Notes under the pieces: model-generated
Told to the model about the DNA's origin: nothing
The model's input: the letters and a program-made list of their open reading frames with translations, nothing else
The model's database searches: none
Position numbers and translations under genes: made by a program
Shown: positions 1 to 5,333 of the stretch, in pieces
Position numbering within the stretch: the stretch's first letter is position 1
Layout of the letters: each line of letters starts with the position of its first letter
Assembly (NCBI GenBank): GCA_018384835.1
Contig: JAHAYB010000472.1
Coordinates: forward strand, 1-5,333
Reading direction: 5' to 3'
Origin: Comamonas sp.
GTDB taxonomy: Bacteria; Pseudomonadota; Gammaproteobacteria; Burkholderiales; Burkholderiaceae_C
Length of the DNA stretch: 5,333 nt

Positions 1-251
1 TGGTCTTGGTGCATCACCAGCGGAATGTGGGGATAGGCTTCGGTGGCGGCCAGGATCAGGTGCTTGATGAAGGATTCACCGGCGTATTTGCGGGCACCGG
101 CACTGGCCTGCAGGATGACGGGGGCACCCACTTCATCGGCCGCGGCCATGACGGCTTGCACCTGCTCGAGGTTGTTCACGTTAAAAGCGGGAATGCCGTA
201 GCCGGCTTCGGCGGCGTGGTCGAGCATTTCGCGCATGGAAATCAAAGGCAT
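1..251 (-). CDS. fba: Class II fructose-1,6-bisphosphate aldolase, N-terminal 83 codons (partial, cut by window edge)
   Basis: Cytoplasmic zinc enzyme that cleaves fructose 1,6-bisphosphate to glyceraldehyde 3-phosphate and dihydroxyacetone phosphate, reversibly, in glycolysis, gluconeogenesis and the Calvin cycle. Translation from the ATG at 251-249 gives [17 protein letters not shown], then [18 protein letters not shown] (residues 18-35), [12 protein letters not shown] (48-59) and IPLVMHQD (76-83), an almost textbook start for the long class II (Calvin-type) subgroup. The fragment ends on Asp83, expected to be the catalytic acid, and the next two bases (CA) fit the zinc-ligand His that follows it in the family. 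About three quarters of the protein lies beyond the left edge. An internal Met6 could also start, but the family normally begins MPL. No strong Shine-Dalgarno is visible; only a GGA about 9 bases upstream. G+C is higher than in the neighbouring secretion genes. Family assignment is very secure; the subgroup is likely. Confidence 0.95.
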   Translation of the reverse strand, partial: MPLISMREMLDHAAEAGYGIPAFNVNNLEQVQAVMAAADEVGAPVILQASAGARKYAGESFIKHLILAATEAYPHIPLVMHQD

Positions 252-369
252 GGTCGTGTCCGATCAAAAAGAAAAATGCAAAAGAAATGGTAACTGGGGG
301 GTAACCAGCAATTTTACCGCGCCGTCTTCTATCTAGATATGCAGCATCAGCCGTCCGCTGGAGCACGCC
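252..369 (-). other. Intergenic spacer between glycosyltransferase and aldolase genes
   Basis: This 118-base stretch separates the end of the secretion/glycosyltransferase cassette from the aldolase start, and must hold any private aldolase promoter. Seen here: a perfect 10-base palindrome TATCTAGATA at 330-339; a TAAAAT hexamer (minus strand, 316-311) that could serve as a -10 box, though I find no good -35 element 16-18 bases upstream of it; two direct copies of GGTAAC on the plus strand (289-294 and 300-305) exactly 11 bases apart; and a T-rich tract on the minus strand (287-263). No open reading frame in it looks real. The promoter reading is weak; the other items are directly visible but of unknown function. 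Confidence 0.5.
263..307 (-). terminator. Possible weak intrinsic terminator or leader hairpin with T-rich tract
   Basis: Read on the minus strand, TGGTTAC (307-301), a loop of CCCCCA, and GTTACCA (294-288) can pair as a 7-base stem with one T-T mismatch. It is followed at once by a T-rich run (287-263: TTTCTTTTGC, then ATTTTTCTTTTT). Its position after the glycosyltransferase stop would suit termination of the secretion operon. Against it: the stem is weak, the T-run is interrupted by C and GCA, and it ends only 11 bases before the aldolase start codon, so it could equally be part of the aldolase leader. An alternative CTGG/CCAG pairing of the same bases is also possible. Confidence 0.3.
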
Positions 370-1605
370 TCAATCCCATGCACCATGCTTCAATCTATCC
401 AGGAGTTTGGGCAAGCAGACGGTATTCAAGTCGTATCGCTGAACGATCGTCTGACGTGCTTGAATGCACAATGGCTTATATAAATCTAAATTACCCAGCA
501 CCTGTGCCACCTTACGCGCTAGCCGATCGTGGTCAAAGAAATCGGTGAGCAACCCATTTTTGCCATCTTCTATCACTTCCTTGACAGGTGCAGTATCTGA
601 AGCAATGAGCAAACAGCCAGCTGCCATGGCCTCCAGCATCGACCACGAGAGCACAAAGGGGTACGTTAGGTAGACATGGACAGCGGAGATCTGCAGTACC
701 GAGAGATATTCGGCATAGGGCAAGCGGCCCACAAAAAATACTCGGCCCCAGTCAACTTGACCTTGCACTTCAGCACTATAGCGCTGCCGGTAGGTTTGCC
801 CTTCTGGCAAACGCCTGCCATAGCTGACTTCATCACCTCCAACAATGATCACCTTAGCAGCAGGCCGAAGTGCTTGCAGCTGAGGCAAGCTACGCATAAA
901 GGTATGGAAGCCACGGTACGGTTCAAGGTTGCGAGCGACGTAAGTCACGACTTCATCCCCGGCATGCAAGCGTTGCCCATTAAGCTCGACCCAAGCCCGA
1001 GGATCAGGCTTGATAGCCTCGGTATCGATACCTTCGTGGATGACAGCAATCTTTTCTCGCAATTCCCCTGGGTAACGTGACTGCTGCCAGCTCATGGGTG
1101 ATATACCCTGATCACACGCTATCAAACTATGCAGCTGACTGCTGTTCTTGATACGTACTCGCAGTTGATCGTCTAATGTGCTTGGAAACTCAGGATCAAA
1201 CCCGACATCGCCACCTTCACCATGGTAGTAGTACTCAAAGTACTGAACGATTCGAGCGTCGGGAAAAACTTCCCTCAAAAACAGCCCTTCCCCCCATCCC
1301 GGGTGGGCAACGATGACATCCGGCCGAAAACCTTCGTGATCACGCAGTTGGAGCAGTCTGCGTGCTACCGACTGTCCTCGCCGAATATGCCCTTCAAAGT
1401 CCAAAAGGTAATGATGCGTTTCTTTATGACTGTAACCATGTGGCTGATAGCTCAACACTTGAACACGTGGGTGCCAAGCAGCTCTATCTCTAAGGTTCTG
1501 CACATCACCGAGCCCAACGACTTCATTCGTCGGATCATCAGCCAGAACTCTAACAACATGACGAAACTGTCCAGGAAAATTCTGATGAATGAAAAGGTAA
1601 CGCAT
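370..1605 (-). CDS. GT-B fold glycosyltransferase, GT4 type, linked to type I secretion genes
   Basis: Predicted soluble cytoplasmic glycosyltransferase of 411 residues, transferring a sugar from an activated (probably nucleotide) donor; sugar and acceptor cannot be read from sequence. The N-terminal half opens with MRYLFIHQNFPGQFRH, the hallmark of the Glyco_trans_4_3 type acceptor domain. The C-terminal half is a Glycos_transf_1 donor domain: HEGID (190-194) near the domain junction, YVARNLEPYRGFHTF (222-236), IIVGGDEVSYG (253-263), then SMLEAMAAG (322-330) and SDTAPVKEVIEDGKNG (336-351). Glu325 matches the second Glu of the GT4 EX7E motif, but the first Glu position is Phe317; from memory, YPFVLSWS at this place is common in this subfamily. 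No signal peptide or membrane segment is visible. The ATG is 10 bases after the outer membrane gene stop, with GAGG at 1617-1614, 8 bases upstream and overlapping that stop, which implies translational coupling. Likely role, by context only: glycosylating the exported protein or making a surface glycan. Confidence 0.9.
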   Translation of the reverse strand: MRYLFIHQNFPGQFRHVVRVLADDPTNEVVGLGDVQNLRDRAAWHPRVQVLSYQPHGYSHKETHHYLLDFEGHIRRGQSVARRLLQLRDHEGFRPDVIVAHPGWGEGLFLREVFPDARIVQYFEYYYHGEGGDVGFDPEFPSTLDDQLRVRIKNSSQLHSLIACDQGISPMSWQQSRYPGELREKIAVIHEGIDTEAIKPDPRAWVELNGQRLHAGDEVVTYVARNLEPYRGFHTFMRSLPQLQALRPAAKVIIVGGDEVSYGRRLPEGQTYRQRYSAEVQGQVDWGRVFFVGRLPYAEYLSVLQISAVHVYLTYPFVLSWSMLEAMAAGCLLIASDTAPVKEVIEDGKNGLLTDFFDHDRLARKVAQVLGNLDLYKPLCIQARQTIVQRYDLNTVCLPKLLDRLKHGAWD

Positions 1606-1613
1606 GAGCTAGA

Positions 1614-1617
1614 CCTC
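1614..1617 (-). promoter_or_regulatory. Ribosome binding site of the glycosyltransferase, overlapping the upstream stop codon
   Basis: GAGG on the minus strand lies 8 bases before the ATG at 1605-1603 and shares two bases with the TGA stop (1618-1616) of the outer membrane protein gene. A ribosome finishing the upstream gene would stop on this site, which supports coupled expression and fixes the glycosyltransferase start. Confidence 0.65.
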
Positions 1618-2968
1618 AGTCACCAGCTCTCAACCACTGGTTAACCATATCCACACTCGCCATGCGCTCTTGTCCAGCAAGCAGCTGTAGGCTGATATGT
1701 GCCAGCACATAGGCGTAGCGTGCTTGTGCCAAATCACGCTGCGCCAGTGTCAGTTGCTGTTCTGCATTGAGCACATCTACCGTCGTGCGCATGCCGGCCT
1801 GCAAAGACTTCTTACTTGATGACAATGCTTGCTGCGCAGAAAGGACCGCTTGCTCCAATGCAGCAATGCGCAACACCCCCTCAGTCATTGCGCTGAACTG
1901 CTCATAGACCTGATGCCCCAAATCCCGCTGAGCCGCATTCAGTGTTTGCTGTGCTTGCTCTACTTCTGCCAGTGCTTGGCGCACTATAGAGTTCACATAC
2001 CCGCCCGCATATATAGGAACACTCAGCTGCACTCCAATGTACTTTTGCTTGTACACCGTGTTGACACTGTTTACAGAGTCACTATCTGACCGTGAGACAA
2101 CTGCCACCATATCCAGCGTCGGCTTATGTTCAGCTCTGGCTTTATCTACTTCCAGCTGTGCGGCACGCAAACGCGCTCTCAAAGCCTGTATCTGTGGACT
2201 TTTCTCGTACGCCAGCGCAATCCACTCTTCTACATCTCCAGGGACTGGAGCTCTTGGAATAAAGCGCTGTGCATCCAAGTCCGCCAACGGCATCAGTTGC
2301 GTCGAGGACACCCCCATAAGCAATGCCAGTCGACGGCTCGCCAGATTCAAACTTTGCTGAGCTTGCAGTACCTGGGCATGCGCCCAATCTAGCTTGGCCT
2401 GTGCCTCATCCACATCGGTGCGCATACCTGCACCAGCTTCAAACCCTTTTTGCGCAGCCTTCACTTGTGCAGCATATGCAGCCTCTTGGTCGCGACTGAG
2501 CTGCACCTGCACCTGCGCCAGAAGTAAATCGAAATAATTCTGTGCAACCCGCTCTAACAGTTCATTTTCACTAGCATCCAGGACTGATTCCGCATCTTGC
2601 ACCTGCTCTCTCGCTTGCTTGATCTGCGCTTGCACTGCAGGTCGATATAAAGCTTGGCGAAACTGTAGCGTGGCACTATTACTATCGTAGTAGTACCGAG
2701 AAACCTCTCGTTGCCCTGATAGACTTGGTGAATGCCGCTCCAGATGGTTTCGATTTTTTCCAGCGCTCAAGCTCAGGCTCGGTAGACGTTGCGCCAACGC
2801 CTGTGGCAAACGCTCATGCTCCGATTGCACAGCAGCACGCTCAGCAAGAATAGTCGCATCGTTTTGCAGCGCAGCCTCATAGGCTACGCGCAGATCCATG
2901 GCCGCAGTGCAACCAACGTGCCAGCCTGCAGCCATCAATACCACTGCAATGGTTTTCTTCAAGCGCAT
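1616..2968 (-). CDS. TolC-family outer membrane channel of a type I secretion system
   Basis: Outer membrane efflux duct of 450 residues, the usual length for type I secretion TolC/PrtF-type proteins; as a trimer it would form the outer-membrane barrel and periplasmic tunnel that docks on the HlyD-type adaptor. Residues 1-23 look like a Sec signal peptide (MRLKK, hydrophobic stretch IAVVLMAAG, cleavage probably after TAA before Met24). The mature start DLRVAYEAALQNDATILA is typical. Two tandem OEP repeats are visible: the matching segments FEAGAGMRTDVDEAQAKL (176-193) and LQAGMRTTVDVLNAEQQL (389-406) sit about 213 residues apart. IGVQLSVPIYAGG (311-323) is the conserved strand and turn near the second barrel segment. 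The helices are rich in Ala and Gln, as expected for the coiled-coil tunnel. The start is 8 bases after the adaptor stop; GAGGAG at 2985-2980 is 11 bases upstream, inside the adaptor's last Glu-Glu codons. I leave the symbol blank because the substrate is unknown. Confidence 0.93.
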   Translation of the reverse strand: MRLKKTIAVVLMAAGWHVGCTAAMDLRVAYEAALQNDATILAERAAVQSEHERLPQALAQRLPSLSLSAGKNRNHLERHSPSLSGQREVSRYYYDSNSATLQFRQALYRPAVQAQIKQAREQVQDAESVLDASENELLERVAQNYFDLLLAQVQVQLSRDQEAAYAAQVKAAQKGFEAGAGMRTDVDEAQAKLDWAHAQVLQAQQSLNLASRRLALLMGVSSTQLMPLADLDAQRFIPRAPVPGDVEEWIALAYEKSPQIQALRARLRAAQLEVDKARAEHKPTLDMVAVVSRSDSDSVNSVNTVYKQKYIGVQLSVPIYAGGYVNSIVRQALAEVEQAQQTLNAAQRDLGHQVYEQFSAMTEGVLRIAALEQAVLSAQQALSSSKKSLQAGMRTTVDVLNAEQQLTLAQRDLAQARYAYVLAHISLQLLAGQERMASVDMVNQWLRAGD

Positions 2969-2976
2969 GCTCTTTC

Positions 2977-4311
2977 TTACTCCTCAGTCATGGAAGCAGC
3001 AACTCGCTTGATGAGAGGATGCAGTAGATATACCAGCATGCTGCGTTCTCCACCTTTGAAGATCACCTCTACAGGCATACCCGGGTGCAACTGTCGGCGC
3101 CCCAACTCCTTGAGTCCCTCACCTGTCAACCGAACCCGCGCCAAGTAGTAACTCATACCCGTCGACTCATCTTTGAGCAAATCACCCGACACGGATACAA
3201 CCTGTCCATCCACTACCAGCTGCGGGGAATTAGCAAATGACGAAAACCGCACATCTACTGGCATCTCAGCGTGCACGCGATCGATCATATGAGGAGGCAC
3301 TTGCGCCTCCAGTAGTACCGGTGCACCCTTGGGCACAATATCCATGATTTTCTGCCCTGCATGGATCACTGCACCTTCGGTCTGCACAGCAAGACCCACT
3401 ACTTGCCCTGATGCAGGAGCGCGAATTTCAGTGCGATCAAGCTCATTACTTACTGCTCGGTAACGCTCTCCTTCGGCCAGAACTTGGCGATTCACGTCTG
3501 CCAATTGAGTTTCTACCTCTTTACGGTACTCCTGCTGGCGCGACACAATGCGCTGCTGCAGCTCTGCAATGCTGCTCGTCGTACGTAACGCATTACCCTG
3601 TAAATCAGCTAAGGAAGAATGGATATCTGCCTGCTGACGCTCCAGCTCAAGCTGACGATTACGCGGTGCATAGCCCTCTTGAACCAACTCACGCAAGGGC
3701 TCCAGCTCTTGTTGCAGCAGTTGTAGCTGCCCCCGTCGGCTTTGCTCCATGCTCTTGTAAGACTGCTGCAATGCCCTCTGTCCTGCAACCCCTTCCTTCA
3801 GCGAACGAATATCTGCCTCCAGATGGGCACGACGAGCATTGAACAACTGGGTCTGGTTCAGCAATTGCAACTGCAGCTGGCTGTCCCGCTGCGCGGCCTC
3901 CAACAACTGCGGGGCAAACTCCACCTGAGGCTTGTCCTGCTGCTCAGCCAGTAAACGCCCCTGCGTGGCAAGCAACGTAAAGTAGCCTTGCCGAACATCG
4001 GTATAGTTGGCTTTAGCCACCGCATCGTCCAGGCGCACCAATACTTGTCCAGCCTGTACCTCATCACCCTCACGCACCAGCACCTGCGTAACGATACCCC
4101 CACTCAAATGCTGAACTACCTTGCGTTTGGTGTCCAAAGCTACAACCCCAGCGCTAGGCACCCCTTCATCTAGCGGGGCAAATGCTGCCCAAGCAAAAAA
4201 ACCTACAAATGCCATCCCCAGTGCCAACAGGCCAATACGCGCCGCACGTCCCAAATCCTGTTTGACATCAAGTACGACCGCTGCTGCGTCCTGCATTGAA
4301 GAATCTGTCAT
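2977..4311 (-). CDS. HlyD-family periplasmic adaptor (membrane fusion protein) of a type I secretion system
   Basis: Inner-membrane-anchored adaptor linking the ABC transporter to the TolC-type channel; 444 residues from the chosen ATG, normal for the PrtE/HlyD group. Order of parts: short cytoplasmic N-terminus; one membrane helix around residues 26-46 (IGLLALGMAFVGFFAWAAF); first half of the lipoyl-like domain (65-96, with SGGIVTQVLVREGDEVQAG); a long Gln/Leu/Arg-rich alpha-helical hairpin, about 105-290; second lipoyl half (293-327, RTEIRAPASGQVVGLAVQTE); a beta-barrel region; and a conserved C-terminal piece LHPGMPVEVIFKGGERSMLV. The frame is open back to a GTG at 4347 that overlaps the ABC gene's TAG stop by one base, which would add 12 residues. 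I prefer the ATG at 4311-4309 because it has ACAGG (4325-4321) 9 bases upstream, while the GTG has only GGTGG 3 bases away. Family very secure; start moderately so. Confidence 0.94.
   Translation of the reverse strand: MTDSSMQDAAAVVLDVKQDLGRAARIGLLALGMAFVGFFAWAAFAPLDEGVPSAGVVALDTKRKVVQHLSGGIVTQVLVREGDEVQAGQVLVRLDDAVAKANYTDVRQGYFTLLATQGRLLAEQQDKPQVEFAPQLLEAAQRDSQLQLQLLNQTQLFNARRAHLEADIRSLKEGVAGQRALQQSYKSMEQSRRGQLQLLQQELEPLRELVQEGYAPRNRQLELERQQADIHSSLADLQGNALRTTSSIAELQQRIVSRQQEYRKEVETQLADVNRQVLAEGERYRAVSNELDRTEIRAPASGQVVGLAVQTEGAVIHAGQKIMDIVPKGAPVLLEAQVPPHMIDRVHAEMPVDVRFSSFANSPQLVVDGQVVSVSGDLLKDESTGMSYYLARVRLTGEGLKELGRRQLHPGMPVEVIFKGGERSMLVYLLHPLIKRVAASMTEE
2980..2985 (-). promoter_or_regulatory. 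Ribosome binding site of the TolC-type gene, inside the adaptor gene's end
   Basis: GAGGAG on the minus strand forms the last two sense codons (Glu-Glu) of the adaptor gene directly before its TAA stop, and lies 11 bases before the ATG of the outer membrane gene. The spacing is slightly long but the match to the Shine-Dalgarno core is good, and the overlap implies coupled translation. Confidence 0.55.
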
Positions 4312-4346
4312 TTTCAAATACCTGTTCTCTCGTCCGCTCTGGCACA

Positions 4347-5333
4347 CTAGCCACCGTCACAAGCTGTCGAAACGTTCCCTGCGGCCACTCGTGCTCGCAT
4401 CGGCTGTACTGTTCGCAAAGCAGCTAATACTTCATCGCGCGGCCCATGCGCCCGCAGTTGCCCACCCTCCAAAATCAACACGTTATCGGCCACAGCCAAA
4501 ATCCCTGAGCGATGCGTAATCAGTACCACAGCGGAGCCGCTTGCACGCAGTGCCTGCACTGCCTGCAACAGGGCAATCTCACCCACATCATCTAGATTCG
4601 CATTCGGCTCATCAAGCACCACCAGTTTCGGATCACCATAGATTGCCCTGGCCAGACCGATGCGCTGGCACTGACCACCAGATAGCAAAGCTCCTGCTTC
4701 ACCTATGGCTGTGTCATATCCCTTGGGAAAGCGCAGAATCATCTCGTGTAAACCTGCGCCTCTGGCCGCAGCAATCACCTTCTGTGCATCCACCTCACCT
4801 AAGCGGGCAATGTTTTCTGCAATCGAGCCATCGAATAACTCAACCTCTTGGGGCAAGTACCCAACATATGGTCCAAGCTCATCGCGGCTCCAGTGCTGAA
4901 TTGGGTGTTCATCCAACAATACATCGCCTTGCATGTACGGCCAGATACCCAGCATACAGCGCGCAAGCGTAGACTTACCTGAACCCGATGGCCCTAGCAC
5001 TACAGTTATCGTACCCGGCTGCACTTGCACGCTTATCCCCTTCAGGATCGGCTCTTTTAGTTCCGGCGCCACTGCTACTACATCGAGCAAACTCAAGCGC
5101 CCCGCCGGGGGAACATTCACCAATACAAGATCCCGTACGGGCATATCGCGTAACAATGCGTCCAAGCGCAGGAATGCTCCTTTTGCCAAAGCTATGCCAC
5201 GCCATGCGTCTACCAACGAATCGATTGGCGCCAGCGCACGCGTCATCAACATACTCGCGGCAATCATTGCACCCGCGGACAACTCACCATGAACCACCAA
5301 CAATGCGGCTGCCGCAAGGATCAGTGACTGCTG
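4347..5333 (-). CDS. Type I secretion ABC transporter (permease/ATPase), PrtD type, C-terminal 328 residues (partial)
   Basis: Inner-membrane motor that recognises a C-terminal secretion signal and drives export by ATP hydrolysis. The frame is open to the right edge; its first visible residues are QQSLILAAAALLVVHGELSAG, and family members usually run about 560-580 residues, so roughly 250 residues with most of the membrane domain lie outside. Seen: the end of the membrane domain, MIAASMLMTRALAPID (window residues 23-38), then a full nucleotide-binding domain with Walker A GPSGSGKST (114-122), Q-loop GYLPQEVELFDGSIAENIA (158-176), signature LSGGQCQRIGLARA (217-230), Walker B LVVLDEP (237-243), D-loop NANLD (244-248) and switch His in LITHR (His274). 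LPQ(D/E)VELFDG and DEPN.NLD point to PrtD/AprD-like transporters of proteases, lipases and S-layer proteins, rather than HlyB. The signature has Cys where Arg is usual after LSGGQ. It is first in the visible operon. Apparent internal starts, such as the TTG at 5303, are not the true start. Confidence 0.95.
   Translation of the reverse strand, partial: QQSLILAAAALLVVHGELSAGAMIAASMLMTRALAPIDSLVDAWRGIALAKGAFLRLDALLRDMPVRDLVLVNVPPAGRLSLLDVVAVAPELKEPILKGISVQVQPGTITVVLGPSGSGKSTLARCMLGIWPYMQGDVLLDEHPIQHWSRDELGPYVGYLPQEVELFDGSIAENIARLGEVDAQKVIAAARGAGLHEMILRFPKGYDTAIGEAGALLSGGQCQRIGLARAIYGDPKLVVLDEPNANLDDVGEIALLQAVQALRASGSAVVLITHRSGILAVADNVLILEGGQLRAHGPRDEVLAALRTVQPMRARVAAGNVSTACDGG

Noticed and set aside
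6..293. Plus-strand frame of 95 codons, rich in Gly and His
   Set aside because: It is the antisense of the aldolase N-terminus, which is unmistakable on the minus strand; its composition follows from the G+C-rich complement.
345..360. CAGC/GCTG inverted repeat just after the glycosyltransferase stop, considered as a terminator
   Set aside because: The stem is only 4 base pairs and no T-run follows on the minus strand.
181..366. Minus-strand frame of 61 codons over the spacer and aldolase start
   Set aside because: It overlaps the aldolase in another frame, is Arg-rich with no recognisable motif, and is typical of an out-of-frame reading.
1222..1644. Plus-strand frame of 140 codons opposite the glycosyltransferase
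   Set aside because: No family features, and it is wholly antisense to the well-supported glycosyltransferase and the end of the outer membrane gene.
2906..2911. Possible lipoprotein signal (Cys20 in HVGC) in the TolC-type protein
   Set aside because: The -3 position is His rather than a Leu-like residue, so it does not fit a lipobox; a standard signal peptidase site after TAA is more likely.
3411..3842. Plus-strand frame of 143 codons opposite the adaptor
   Set aside because: The Ala/Pro/Gln/Leu-rich composition mirrors the repetitive coiled-coil coding of the adaptor; no motif or plausible translation signal.
4541..4972. Plus-strand frame of 143 codons opposite the ABC ATPase domain
   Set aside because: It is antisense to a complete, motif-rich nucleotide-binding domain, and its His/Pro/Ser-rich sequence has no recognisable features.

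Overview
The window looks like part of a proteobacterial chromosome, most probably Betaproteobacteria (order Burkholderiales). The best taxonomic clue is the start of a class II fructose-bisphosphate aldolase at the left edge, whose N-terminus ([35 protein letters not shown]) is of the type found in that group. Placement below order level is a guess.

All supported genes lie on the minus strand, so transcription runs from right to left. In that order they are: the C-terminal part of a PrtD-type type I secretion ABC transporter (5333-4347, cut by the window edge); an HlyD/PrtE-type membrane fusion protein (4311-2977); a TolC/PrtF-type outer membrane channel (2968-1616); a cytoplasmic GT-B glycosyltransferase of the GT4 type (1605-370); a 118-base intergenic stretch (369-252); and the first 83 codons of class II fructose-bisphosphate aldolase (251-1, cut by the window edge). 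The first four are packed with gaps of 35, 8 and 10 bases, and the ribosome binding sites of the outer membrane gene and the glycosyltransferase lie in or over the end of the preceding gene. They look like one operon whose promoter is beyond the right edge.

Together the first three genes make a complete tripartite type I exporter: inner-membrane ATPase, periplasmic adaptor and dedicated outer-membrane duct. Such systems move an unfolded protein with a C-terminal signal from cytoplasm to outside in one step. No substrate gene is in the window. The fourth gene, a soluble glycosyltransferase in tight register with the exporter, suggests that the exported protein (for example an RTX-like adhesin or S-layer protein) is glycosylated in the cytoplasm before or during export, or that the same locus builds a surface glycan that anchors it. 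This is inference from gene order.

The aldolase is a central-metabolism gene unrelated to the secretion cassette. Base composition differs across the junction: a hand count gives 149 G+C in the first 240 bases (about 62%), against 26-31 per 60 in sampled lines of the glycosyltransferase and outer membrane genes. This fits an accessory cassette next to a core gene. The spacer holds a weak hairpin plus T-rich tract that may end the cassette transcript, and a poor promoter candidate. I saw no RNA genes, CRISPR arrays or insertion sequences. There is nothing here that I can call an undescribed system; the exporter plus glycosyltransferase coupling is the most interesting element.
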